IMG/VR virus record: IMGVR_UViG_3300042317_001198
Coordinates: 1-44,597 of that record
DNA length: 44,597 bases
Reading direction: 5' to 3' (one strand)
Source: a virus
Made by a program: the position numbers and the translations under genes. The notes beneath the pieces are model-generated. The model made no database searches and was not told the DNA's origin. It saw only the letters and a program-made list of their open reading frames with translations. Position 1 is the first letter of the stretch; each line of letters starts with the position of its first letter. Positions 10,601 through 18,478 of this stretch are shown in pieces.

Positions 10601-10679
10601 TGGATCAAACAAGCCATTAGGAGTGAGTTCCGAGTGGATACTACGGGAAAATTTACAGAGAACAGACCTAGTTCTCTGA
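4695..10679 (+). CDS. 7: Giant gp7-like baseplate wedge protein with GGxGY repeat array, 1,994 aa
   Basis: Residues 1-120 (YPNFTRFLEAYYTWIETNG, then LLVKNIKDIFRTKGTEASFQ and LLNALYGEEASL) match a domain in the C-terminal third of T4 gp7 (YDFYSTKGIEASYKFLFKVL). A second gp7-like stretch lies near 1592-1637 (FSYIISTGISKSEYEKFID, then HLAGYSMWGNI). Between them, about residues 160-1336, are more than twenty degenerate repeats of roughly 45-50 residues built on GG-x-GY followed by a P-x-V-x-V strand and GxGTGAxAxV. The C-terminus adds an AHGLVIGDKV module (about 1733-1790) and a terminal GTTYNMGDWVELSHNELFYA segment resembling carbohydrate-binding CBM5/12 modules. T4 gp7 is about 1,032 aa, so this is nearly double. 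It directly follows gp6 and precedes gp8, as in T4. The gp7 identity is inferred from two short regions plus synteny. Confidence 0.75.
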   Translation: MVSNLKPKVASVVSDQLPEFINDSYPNFTRFLEAYYTWIETNGNPLGFVRNINEQHDYDTADEMFKTLIENNILSNLPSALIVDKALLVKNIKDIFRTKGTEASFQFLLNALYGEEASLGWGKDTYTKLSETEFTREQTLTIRRPRVTATARIFQGKVVDVEMINNDPGFLTVPEITFSRISDDIDIPDIDYHLHGSITSANVMSGGYGYTTATVTVSGARDLSGQAAVVTANILNGEVSSFNIANYGSKYKEKPILTITGDGTGATASVEWSAVLGEVEIIDGGIGWTTAPKISFIGGTGTKTVYKSGLDIDGLPGIVSVTVPNRVANVIFNLNTAGTITSATIINPGEGYQYKPTIRWDIQPSADAKAIVKINNGQISSIEIKEGGTNYTEPPSVTFTAFDYDYFKLIGNRITQQGTVFASAVVDNVTSYIVDEEEYFVLTLQKKGIRGTFIPGSVLSGNDNIAIVTPMFTSVDIRNAGSGYLKGNIIHFDDDGIGGRLTVEHTSRGSVDELIIANPGSKYVVGDEIVAAGNAVGTNFLGKVTHVDGIGAKADVVMGIDEAKILDNGYGYTLNDEIYIYGGAQFDPKANNKLARLRVSQIISSNDYKGANIISGGSGYQYVSLAILPDSGSSTALRIIRPDGTAFKWTGSYVSQTETLVKSVVNGAIKTVTWTMEDPDLGDSSVTMIVNGANALLSGTFSAGALSATITVTDSGVNYVDPVVSVTTAAGLPSAGSGGEVKLTMGAQGQILTATRISAGSGYANDDVLVVSERAGKYANIAPILKDGGIGSLTLIDSGEFTEVDKYGKYKYTIVSTGTGLGLELDLYYKPVKVNVTDTGKYYTDYTVVSSEGHGSGAILWPVISGGVITRVDVKYGGAHYHYDCILEIVANTGSNAILTPVIEDGILKSVTVVAGGTGYPANTAVNLIYSTSTIDPDPYPSLLVGVSAAPDNYFRMISNVQTAVTSVSYKVDNVVGEATVAGDTSPLWPLSSGGIVNTMFQFVDFVDIWPQDVDFPNEAEYVVSSEEYGKIIEVKLTSPGTGYFSDDERIPLTMTVVGDGTGAMVRPVLKDGGFIEVVILDGGQEYTSAQILLSGGQTSGTTATFNITIDNGVITYVTIVEGGTGYYYGTRAVISGDGVGASVEVEIDTGITKVDIVDGGSLYGDNITSVIDNITTSIIDLSVTDDPPTDVSPGTGAVLKGIAIDGVITEIQIINPGVNYHNPLVTVNSINGSGAVILAFAERPIKNINVVSPGTKYVNASLSIYGDGTGAAASVTVSKNSLNGIHIPYAGNRYSRKPSLSIVDNSGYGAISEATIINPGFGYDEFPALVVNSQNSVDGSITKTATDAAENGFEITLSDVSGVEVGMQINDTSGNNVIQSLSFITNIVSNVLTLNKTLLANINNNTQVKIINEPKAAGGEVVSFSKSIGKVNSVRFDEFSIGETYIPLVRFPIRGIVSENVSFYANEMVFVEGAVYPDNDYTNGPHATVNSIDYDKNMITLVDATENFIISTESGFSIIMEGETANTIDGNYVVHEASFKIAPGDVLVGAKSQSKCKLLQMNRASGYGVLGGVGNGPIKTTLMQGAVNDSKYKMHDNKRHQDFSYIISTGISKSEYEKFIDKNLHLAGYSMWGNIALNTTLQSKMKLPLTTTGQAIYDLIVLDLTMQMGYLPKSFYQQWRTENTTIASMLNQSIEATELYVANGFETNTTWPAERTYALSITGSSYVLSGTTLTVTTLSAHGLVIGDKVKLDFLTGGGISNIYYVTDINAGANTFTVDTTGKKYIARYESTGGVTSTSITVYSKLYTGVDANGDHVLISHKLAANDVITATKISPTTSLISGPDVNNNSNGNGLPEDWPACAYYVSSGTISGGSYVNGSQTIASIASNSFTFTNGAVNNGGSGVNTSGYMEFYPTTTSGTVTIQKITSRQYGGTTYKPWKTGTTYNMGDWVELSHNELFYAKTEHISDGSNKPLGVSSEWILRENLQRTDLVL
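5180..8700 (+). repeat. Degenerate protein repeat array (GGxGY module) inside the gp7-like gene
   Basis: Reading the translation gives at least twenty variants of one module: for example MSGGYGYTTATVTV, IDGGIGWTTAPKISF, KEGGTNYTEPPSVTF, ISGGSGYQYVSLAI, VAGGTGYPANTAVNL, VEGGTGYYYGTRAVI and INPGFGYDEFPALVV. Spacing is roughly 45-50 residues. Each unit looks like two or three beta strands with a GDGTGAxA turn between copies. The DNA copies have diverged, so this is an old expansion, unlike the near-identical DNA repeats in the gene at 30069. Confidence 0.8.
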
Positions 10680-10687
10680 CATAAATA
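10680..10687 (+). promoter_or_regulatory. T4-type late promoter CATAAATA
   Basis: CATAAATA begins one base after the stop of the gp7-like gene and lies 24 nt before the gp8 start at 10712. It fits the NATAAATA consensus. Confidence 0.65.
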
Positions 10688-10711
10688 TATCGATACAATT
10701 AAGGACTAACT

Positions 10712-12187
10712 ATGTCAGCCATAATCACAAATAACTATAGAGTCACAAATGTCGAAACTTTTCTGAAGTCCCTCGAGGGATCACCAGCATCTAATTACCT
10801 ATATACATTTATTGGTAATTCATTGACTTGGTCTGATTCTCGTGGTGCTGGTGCTGTGAATGACACAACAGTTCCGCCACCTGTCGATACTCTAGACGAC
10901 TTTAACTTTATATGGAATAACATGCTTGCTCTTAAGAGAGTTCAAAGGGCAAATGTGTCTGCAGGCATATTGAAGCGAAATTGGACTGCAAACACATATT
11001 ATGACATTTATCGACATGATTATGGTTTAACTGGTGTCACTGGATTAAGTGAGAATGGTTCAACAACAACCCCACTTACTCTAGCAGATGCAAGATACTA
11101 TGTTGTAACTAAAAATGGTAACGTGTATATTTGTGTAGGTAATAACCGTGGTCAGAACGCATCATTGATTGATCCTCAAACGCAAGGAACAGGCATAGGG
11201 TTCTCCAATTTCACATTATCAGACGGGTATGTTTGGAGATATATTGCTACTGTCTCTTCCACCGACTATGCAAATTTTTCAACTATAGAATTTCATCCTG
11301 TTAAAACTATAACAACTCCTCCTGATATCGGAGATTCGTATGAGTCACAATATCTGGCACAAGAGGCAGCAAAAACGAACGGCGGCGCAATTTATAATGT
11401 ATTGGTCGGTGCAGCAGGTAACAATACTGACCCTGCCACTCAATCACAAATAATTGATAGCCCAAATGCACTCATATCAATAAAAGGCGATGGTACTGGG
11501 CTACAAATAAGGCTGCACACAAATGCAAGTGGCGGCGTATCTTATGTTAGTGTATTAAACCCTGGATCTGGTTATTCTTACTGTAGTATAACACTACCGT
11601 CATTTTCTGGAACTAAATTAACACCAATTTTGACACCCAGGTATGGCCTGGGCGCTCGCCCTGTTCAAGACTTAAATGCGTATTATTTGCTGATTAGTTC
11701 AACTCTAACAAAGAATGAAGGTGATGGGGATTTCACAACATCGAATAACTACAGGCAGGTTGGCTTGGTATTAAATCCATTGATAGGTGGTGGCACCACA
11801 GTTGCTAATGCATCAACATTAGATGCATCAATAACTCTAACTTTAGCTAATGCAACTGTGTCATTTGAAGTAGATGCTGAGGTTGTGAATAATGCTAATG
11901 GAACTCGAGGGCGGGTCATTGATTGGGCACCTGATGTATTTAAATTGAGGGTGAACTTCGGAAAACCTACACTTCTAAGTAATTGGGGCCCAGTGGCATC
12001 ATTTTCTGCACTCGATACCATATATCAAATAACCTCAGGTGGGAATAGTGATAATGTGGCTATCGCATCAGTAACAGATCCTGAAGTTTCACATCACACT
12101 GGTGACATCTTGTATTTTGAGAACAGAAGACCAATTCAGAGAGACCCAAACCAAATTGAAGAAATACATATTGCAATCGAATTCTAA
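10712..12187 (+). CDS. 8: Baseplate wedge subunit gp8, enlarged, 491 aa
   Basis: Start ATG 10712 with AAGGA at 10701-10705. The N-terminus (FLKSLEGSPASNYLYTFIGN, then LTWSD) follows the T4 gp8 pattern, with FSLSDGYVW-like wording (LSDGYVWRYIATV) near 168-180. The C-terminus HHTGDILYFENRRPIQRDP with IEEIHIAIEF aligns closely with the end of T4 gp8 (RHSGEMIYMENRPPI, then TEEINILFTF). T4 gp8 is 334 aa; the extra length lies in a central insertion around residues 235-310 that contains one GxGTGLxI and NPGSGYSYCSITLP unit, the repeat found in the neighbouring gp7-like protein. In T4, gp8 dimers link gp7 and gp10 in each wedge. The next gene starts 15 nt downstream. Confidence 0.88.
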   Translation: MSAIITNNYRVTNVETFLKSLEGSPASNYLYTFIGNSLTWSDSRGAGAVNDTTVPPPVDTLDDFNFIWNNMLALKRVQRANVSAGILKRNWTANTYYDIYRHDYGLTGVTGLSENGSTTTPLTLADARYYVVTKNGNVYICVGNNRGQNASLIDPQTQGTGIGFSNFTLSDGYVWRYIATVSSTDYANFSTIEFHPVKTITTPPDIGDSYESQYLAQEAAKTNGGAIYNVLVGAAGNNTDPATQSQIIDSPNALISIKGDGTGLQIRLHTNASGGVSYVSVLNPGSGYSYCSITLPSFSGTKLTPILTPRYGLGARPVQDLNAYYLLISSTLTKNEGDGDFTTSNNYRQVGLVLNPLIGGGTTVANASTLDASITLTLANATVSFEVDAEVVNNANGTRGRVIDWAPDVFKLRVNFGKPTLLSNWGPVASFSALDTIYQITSGGNSDNVAIASVTDPEVSHHTGDILYFENRRPIQRDPNQIEEIHIAIEF

Positions 12188-12202
12188 CTTAAGGCAATAA
12201 CA

Positions 12203-15200
12203 ATGACGATTAATTTTTCAGTTGCTCCATACTATGATGATTTTGACTCAACCAAAAACTATCACAAGATACTTTTTGTCCCGGGCCGAGCACTACAATC
12301 ACGTGAATTAACACAAATTCAGTCCATATTGCAGCATCAGATTAAGCTCAATGGGGATTACATGTTCAAAAATGGTGCAATGATTGTACCAGGTAATGTT
12401 GATCTTTTGAACAACGTCAGATATGTAAAATTGGAATCGACAATAGATGGTGTTTCAACTGACACGATAATCGACAGCTTCTTAGATAAAAAAATTGTAG
12501 GTGCAACTACCGATGTTAAGGCAGTTGTTATTCATGTTGAAAAATCGACTGCCTCCGAACCGCCAACCTTGTTTATTAACTACATTTCGGGTGGTGTGGT
12601 AAACAATGTATTCAGCACTGAGTTTATTAGAAACGAAGAGCTGTGTTTAGAAGAAGATGCCAACACTATTCTTAAAGTGTTGAACCTGTCCACTTACACT
12701 GGTTTGGGGTCATTGGCAAATATCAAAGAAGGTGTTTACTACATTAATGGATTCTTTGTTCAGAATGTTGCACAAGTAATCTCGCTCGATAAATTTGGCA
12801 TTACACCAACATATCGCATAGGTCTTAGCTTTGTCGAGAACATCATAACAGCATTTGATGATCCGACACTTAATGATACAGCAGTCGATTCCAATAACTT
12901 CGGTGCACCTGGTGCTGATCGATACCAAGTTGTTCTTACATTGGATAAGAGATCATTATTTGAAGACCAAGAAAACACCAATACTACAAATGATCAATTT
13001 ATCGACCTTCTCCACGTTAAGGATGGTCAAATCCAATTCAAAGTTAACAAAACCGAATTGAGTGAATTTGAAAGGACGTTGGCAAGGAAAACATACGACG
13101 AGTCTGGTGATTATGTTGTCAGACCGTTTAAATATGAAGTACATGAGTACCGAAACAACAACAGAGGCGATTGGGCGCCATCAACAGTCTATATTGAAGG
13201 TGACATTATAAAGAAGAGTGTGACTGTTGGTATCACAACTAAAGATCAGTACTTTGTTGCATTGGTTAATGGTGTATCATCTCCAACAACATTTGTCCCC
13301 ACTAACACATACGGTGAATTTGACGACTCCACAATGCGTTGGCTGGCTACTGATAAGCCAGTATTTAACACAGGGTTTCACAAATCAACATCAGCAGAAA
13401 CATTTGACAAACAACTACTAGACTCCTCACTCGGACTGATAAAGATATCAGAAGGTACAGCATTTATCAAGGGATTTGAAGTTGATGTGTCGGGATACAG
13501 AACTGTCACGTTCAACAAAGCAAGAGAAATCAAACGTGTGGCGAACAGCGTAATAAAGTGCAATACGGGAGCATACATTCTTGTTAATACAGTTAGAGGA
13601 ATTCCACCACTAACCCATATCGACTCGTCAAATAAAGTGCTGTCAAAATTGACCATTAAGAATGCAGTCGGCGCTTCTGTAGGAACATGCAGAATAAGGA
13701 ACGTAGAATACGATTCAGGCACCACAACTCTAGATTCTTGCGTATATAAGTGCTTCATTTTCGACATTGTTATGGATGACGGAAAACTATTTTATCGGGA
13801 TGCTAAAAAGATCATTACAGCTAGCAACACAACATTCTCTGCCAATGTTGTGGGGACAAGAGTTGCTTTGTCGGGGTCAGTGACAGGGTCAGCAGGAACT
13901 ATAAATGGTGATGGTACTCAGTTCTCGTTGGATCTTGTTGTTGGTGACACAATTGTCATTTCTGGCGTTTCGTATCGTGTTTCAGCTGTAACCGATTCTG
14001 TTACATTGACATTAGATACAGCAACACCAACTATAGCAACCGCTGTCCCAGTGTATTTGGAAAGAACGGAACTTGTTGGTGCGGCGTCATTACTACAGAA
14101 ACTACCTACAGGTTTTGTGAGGTCTCTGAGAGGTTCTGATGACAGTGAATTATCAACTGAATACTACACCAAACGTGTTGAGCAATTTGTGGCGAGTGGT
14201 ACAACTAAGGCGATACCTCTGACAGTTACTGGTGAGACATTTGCCCCAAACACAACTGGTAATTACTTCATTGCATTGGCTGACGGATCAGCTATACCTG
14301 TAGTTGCAACTGTTGCTGGAGCAGGCACAAGCAGTATTACAATCTCAGGATTGACGAATGCAGTAACATATCGTGTGATGTACACCGTTAAAAAGATATC
14401 AGCTGCTGCTAAAGAAAAGCAAAAAATAAGAAAAATAAAAACGGTCGACTTTACGACAGTTAATTCAGTGAGTGGCGAGTTCATGCAGCTGACTGAAGCA
14501 GACTGCACAAGAATAATTTCGATATCACAGTCTGGTGGCACACAATTCAATTATGCGAGCCCTGCTGCAACTGTATCATATGATGTATCGGTGTTGGCAA
14601 CAGATGTCACATCAAATTACAGACTGGACTCGGGTCAAACAAACACATATTATGGCCTCGGTAAAATTTATCCACTAAATGGGTTCAAACCAAGTGCGCC
14701 TATTCGTGTGACATATGAGTATTTTGATCACACTCAAGGTGATTACTTCTCTGTAAATTCGTACAATGTCCCATACAATATGCTACCTGTATTTAATGGT
14801 GTTAGTGCGGCAGATTACTTGGACTTTAGGCCACGCATCGATGATAATGGCACCACATTCGACGCTGCAACTGGAGCATCAGTTACAGAACCATTATCAG
14901 AATTCTACTCACTACAAACAGACTATTCTTACTACCTAGCTAGACGTGATATTCTACAACTCGACCCTAAAGGATCATTTAGGGTTGAAGAAGGTATACC
15001 TGCTGATCTACCAGTTGCGCCGCTGCCTAATGATGATAATGTCATATTAGCTTACGTCGATTTGGATCCTTACACATTTACTTCCAATAGTTCAAATGTT
15101 CATATCACCAATAATCCTATGCAAAGATACACCATGAAGGATATTGGTGCAATAGATAACAGACTAAAGAATGTTGAATACTACACTGCACTAAATGCTC

Positions 15201-18200
15201 TGGAACAACAAACAAGTCTACTTCAAATCAAGGACCAATTTGGACTTGACAGATATAAAAATGGATTCATTGTTGATCGATTCAAAGATCATGGTGCTGG
15301 TAACGTTTCCAACCCCAACTACAGATGCGCTATCGATCCCGGTAGTTTAGAGTGCCGCCCGTCGTTCTACTCCGACGATGTTAGACTGCTAGAGAAGGAA
15401 GGCCAGTCCAGGACAACGAATAGTTACCAGGTTACAGGTGATATTGCAACACTCCCTTATTCTAGTGTTGTTTTGATGGAGCAAAAAACAGCAACAACAC
15501 CCGAGTATATTACACCATACACCCATGTTAGATCAATGATTGGTGACTTAAAGATATTCCCTGCATCAGATACATGGGTTGATACAGTAACATTGCCTGT
15601 GATAAATCAAGTCGGAAATGGAAACTTTGCCGCTGTTCAAGTTATGGCACAATCAACAGGCATACTTGGTACAGTATGGAATTCGTGGCAAGCTACAGGC
15701 AGAACAACAATTGCATCGACACTAACCAATAGTGTTAGTAGAGTTGGTGTTGGTGCTCAAGGTGCCGAAACATCAAGAACGAATGTGGTTTCGACAAACA
15801 CATTAAATGGAACTGACTTACTAACTTTTGGTCGTGGCGGGATAGAGACATTTGTTCAAGAACAGATAGACGAAGTTGGAAGAGTAACTTCAGTAGTTGA
15901 TGAAAGTTGGTCGCCATTTATCAGACAAAAAGCTATAGTTCTCTTTGCTAAGAGAATGCTTCCTATAAACGGGTTCGATGTGTATGTTGATAACACAACT
16001 TTGACTCAATATGTTGTACCTGCAAGTACATTGAGATTAACTGATAAAGTCGGCACATTCTTGAACTATAGTACATCGAATATCGATCACTCCAACTTAA
16101 CTTCTAGGCAATATGGATCAAATTCATATGACATATTGGAGAGAGGTGAAGTTATACGAGGTGCCACATCCGGTGCAACAGCAATTGTTGTGTGCGAAGA
16201 AACACAAGTGGAGTTAGGTATCTCGGAATTGGTCCTTAAGGTGTTAAATGTAAAAGGTACATTTGTTGCCAATGAAAAGATTGTGGGCACCACTTCAGGC
16301 GCTTCTGCAACCTTTACATCTGTTACGACAGAAACGAATATCAGAACAAATAGTGCTGGTAGTTTCTACGGAATTTTAATGTTACCTAACAACAGTCAGG
16401 TTAGAATAACTGCTGGTATTGTGACGATCTCTTTAAGAGATAACATCGATCAGAAAAGTGCCAAAACAACCTCATTTGCAATGTACGATGGTCAAGGCAT
16501 AATTCAGACAATGCAGACAACTATAATGTCTATCAGAAATGGAGTCATTAGTAGGAGAAATGCCTCGGAGACGTCACAAACTACTGAGAATTGGTCAACG
16601 GTCGTATCCAGTACAGTCATTGCAACTGAAGTGACAAACTGTAACTGTGCATGTAACTGTGCATGTGATTGCGGCTCAGACCCATTATCACAAACATTTA
16701 TGCACAGTGATCGGGGCGGCATATTCTTAACATCAATCGACTTGTATTTCTATGACGTGGATCAAGATGAGTCGACAGGTGTATCATTCGAGATTCGTGA
16801 GGTTGTGAATGGGTATCCCGGCCCAGGTGTTGTGCCGTTCAGTCACGTTGTGAAATATCCTAGTGAGTTAGTTGCATCGAAAACATCATTGGTACCTACA
16901 AAATTCACGTTCGATTCACCGGTTTATCTACCTGACAATAAAGAATATTGTTTTGTTGTTGCATCTGGCATCAGCAATACGAGATTGTGGATTGCTAAAA
17001 TGGGAGAAGTTTCCTTAGATGGTAGGTCTGTGGTGTCACAACCAAGTTTAGGGTCAATGTTTAGGTCACAGAATAACTCAACTTGGGATGCTGATCAACT
17101 TAGTGATATGTGCTTTACATTATACAAAGCTAAGTTCAACATCACAACTCCGGGTCATGTTGCATTCAAGAACATTCCTCTGGGATCGACAAAGTTAGAT
17201 AACAACCCATTCAAAATCAATGCAAGTTCTACAACTGTCAGAGTGTCGCACAAAAATCACGGCCTATATGATGGTGCAATAATAACCTTCTCTGGTGTGG
17301 TGTCGGCTCTAACTCATCCAACCTCTGTTGAATTGAATAAAGACTTTACCATTAGTGATGTTGAGTTAGATTCCTACACAATCACAATTCCTGTTGCTGC
17401 AACAAATTCTGGCTGGTACGGCGGCGCAGCATGTATGGTCACAACAGGCAGAAGAATGGACACAATGCATGTTAGCGGAAAGGATTTTGTCCTCCCTGGC
17501 ACTCACATAAATTACACATACCGTGGCACAACTAGAATTAACAACGTTGTTGAAAAGCTTGCAATCGATTATCCTGTCCAATTGAATAGGAACATCGAGT
17601 TTGATAATCCTAGATATGTTCTGACACCTGCGAATGAAACAGATACTGTAAATGAAGACTCATTTTCTTTTGATGCTTTCTTATACAGCAACAATGAAAA
17701 CTTATCGCCTGTTGTTGATTTACCAACATACTCATTACACACAATCAGTAACAAGATCAATAACCCAACAAGTGCAATAAACAAAGAAATCGATAGTAAT
17801 TTGATTTTTAGTGTGGCTGGTGGTCATTCTGGTGTCATAGTATTCAACAATGCCGGTTATTTTATTATTTCTGGTGGGCTTTATGGGTCATATGTCACTG
17901 AATTAGGAGGTATAAAGGTTGGAAAGTATGTCAAGTTTACAGGGACTGTATCTAATAATAGCCCTCTGTTAGTGACAAAAGTTGAAAAACTATCTACACC
18001 TTCATATAAGATATACACATCATCAACTGTTGTCACTGAAACAGCACCAACAACGGCAATTACTTTGGTTAGGTATGATCATTATGTTGATGCAATCTCT
18101 CCTGACACAGCAAGCAATTTGGCATCGTATGTATCGAAGATTGTAGAGTTACAGAAGCAGTCCTCAGGATTTAAATTGATGTTTGATTATAACAAACCTG

Positions 18201-18448
18201 TGGATGCTCATATTGATGTTTACTATAAGGTGAATCTAAAATCAGCGTATGGTAATATCGAAAGACAAAATTGGACAAAACTGAGTGATGCTACATTCGT
18301 TGAAGGCTTAACGTCAGTTTTCAGAGAACAGTCTATAGATATGGAAACCGCGTTGTACGATCAAATAATGATTAAGATTGTGTTGAATTCTGATAATACT
18401 TCAAAGGTTCCTAGAATAAAGAATTTCAGATTGATTTCCTTGGCATAA
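12203..18448 (+). CDS. Giant DUF4815-type baseplate/tail protein, paralogue A, 2,081 aa
   Basis: Start ATG 12203, AAGG at 12191-12194. The N-terminus, VAPYYDDFDSTKNYHKILF, PGRALQSRELTQIQ and FKNGAMIVPG, is typical of the DUF4815 family of large myovirus virion proteins. Other modules: WAPSTVYIEGDII near 324; a GTQFSLDLVVGDTIVISG unit near 573; TSGATA and TSGASA units (about 1319-1375); six alternating Cys at 1480-1490; then DPLSQTF opening a jelly-roll-like domain with EIREVVNGYPGPGVVPF; and a KNHGLYDG module near 1686. Two further Cys, 1042 and 1051 (C-x8-C, ECRP), recur at the same spacing in paralogue B. It follows gp8, where T4 has gp9-gp12, so an outer-wedge or fibre-anchor role is likely (inference). 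Confidence 0.8.
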   Translation: MTINFSVAPYYDDFDSTKNYHKILFVPGRALQSRELTQIQSILQHQIKLNGDYMFKNGAMIVPGNVDLLNNVRYVKLESTIDGVSTDTIIDSFLDKKIVGATTDVKAVVIHVEKSTASEPPTLFINYISGGVVNNVFSTEFIRNEELCLEEDANTILKVLNLSTYTGLGSLANIKEGVYYINGFFVQNVAQVISLDKFGITPTYRIGLSFVENIITAFDDPTLNDTAVDSNNFGAPGADRYQVVLTLDKRSLFEDQENTNTTNDQFIDLLHVKDGQIQFKVNKTELSEFERTLARKTYDESGDYVVRPFKYEVHEYRNNNRGDWAPSTVYIEGDIIKKSVTVGITTKDQYFVALVNGVSSPTTFVPTNTYGEFDDSTMRWLATDKPVFNTGFHKSTSAETFDKQLLDSSLGLIKISEGTAFIKGFEVDVSGYRTVTFNKAREIKRVANSVIKCNTGAYILVNTVRGIPPLTHIDSSNKVLSKLTIKNAVGASVGTCRIRNVEYDSGTTTLDSCVYKCFIFDIVMDDGKLFYRDAKKIITASNTTFSANVVGTRVALSGSVTGSAGTINGDGTQFSLDLVVGDTIVISGVSYRVSAVTDSVTLTLDTATPTIATAVPVYLERTELVGAASLLQKLPTGFVRSLRGSDDSELSTEYYTKRVEQFVASGTTKAIPLTVTGETFAPNTTGNYFIALADGSAIPVVATVAGAGTSSITISGLTNAVTYRVMYTVKKISAAAKEKQKIRKIKTVDFTTVNSVSGEFMQLTEADCTRIISISQSGGTQFNYASPAATVSYDVSVLATDVTSNYRLDSGQTNTYYGLGKIYPLNGFKPSAPIRVTYEYFDHTQGDYFSVNSYNVPYNMLPVFNGVSAADYLDFRPRIDDNGTTFDAATGASVTEPLSEFYSLQTDYSYYLARRDILQLDPKGSFRVEEGIPADLPVAPLPNDDNVILAYVDLDPYTFTSNSSNVHITNNPMQRYTMKDIGAIDNRLKNVEYYTALNALEQQTSLLQIKDQFGLDRYKNGFIVDRFKDHGAGNVSNPNYRCAIDPGSLECRPSFYSDDVRLLEKEGQSRTTNSYQVTGDIATLPYSSVVLMEQKTATTPEYITPYTHVRSMIGDLKIFPASDTWVDTVTLPVINQVGNGNFAAVQVMAQSTGILGTVWNSWQATGRTTIASTLTNSVSRVGVGAQGAETSRTNVVSTNTLNGTDLLTFGRGGIETFVQEQIDEVGRVTSVVDESWSPFIRQKAIVLFAKRMLPINGFDVYVDNTTLTQYVVPASTLRLTDKVGTFLNYSTSNIDHSNLTSRQYGSNSYDILERGEVIRGATSGATAIVVCEETQVELGISELVLKVLNVKGTFVANEKIVGTTSGASATFTSVTTETNIRTNSAGSFYGILMLPNNSQVRITAGIVTISLRDNIDQKSAKTTSFAMYDGQGIIQTMQTTIMSIRNGVISRRNASETSQTTENWSTVVSSTVIATEVTNCNCACNCACDCGSDPLSQTFMHSDRGGIFLTSIDLYFYDVDQDESTGVSFEIREVVNGYPGPGVVPFSHVVKYPSELVASKTSLVPTKFTFDSPVYLPDNKEYCFVVASGISNTRLWIAKMGEVSLDGRSVVSQPSLGSMFRSQNNSTWDADQLSDMCFTLYKAKFNITTPGHVAFKNIPLGSTKLDNNPFKINASSTTVRVSHKNHGLYDGAIITFSGVVSALTHPTSVELNKDFTISDVELDSYTITIPVAATNSGWYGGAACMVTTGRRMDTMHVSGKDFVLPGTHINYTYRGTTRINNVVEKLAIDYPVQLNRNIEFDNPRYVLTPANETDTVNEDSFSFDAFLYSNNENLSPVVDLPTYSLHTISNKINNPTSAINKEIDSNLIFSVAGGHSGVIVFNNAGYFIISGGLYGSYVTELGGIKVGKYVKFTGTVSNNSPLLVTKVEKLSTPSYKIYTSSTVVTETAPTTAITLVRYDHYVDAISPDTASNLASYVSKIVELQKQSSGFKLMFDYNKPVDAHIDVYYKVNLKSAYGNIERQNWTKLSDATFVEGLTSVFREQSIDMETALYDQIMIKIVLNSDNTSKVPRIKNFRLISLA
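16640..16675 (+). other. Cys-rich motif CNCACNCACDCG encoded in DUF4815 paralogue A
   Basis: Codons 1480-1491 encode six Cys at every second residue. At the DNA level TGTAACTGTGCA (16640-16651) is repeated exactly at 16652-16663, followed by TGTGATTGCGGC, so one CNCA unit looks like a 12-nt tandem duplication. The motif lies between a Ser/Thr-rich stretch and a DPLSQTF-led beta domain. Possible roles are metal binding on a trimer axis, disulfides, or a substrate for the radical SAM enzyme; none is shown by sequence. Confidence 0.85.
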
Positions 18449-18451
18449 ATA
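18444..18451 (+). promoter_or_regulatory. T4-type late promoter CATAAATA over the stop codon
   Basis: CATAAATA contains the TAA stop (18446-18448) of paralogue A and lies 27 nt before the ATG at 18479. It should drive the unit DUF4815 paralogue B, 63-aa protein and radical SAM gene. Confidence 0.65.
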
Positions 18452-18478
18452 TACAATTGAATACACGGAAATGCACGC

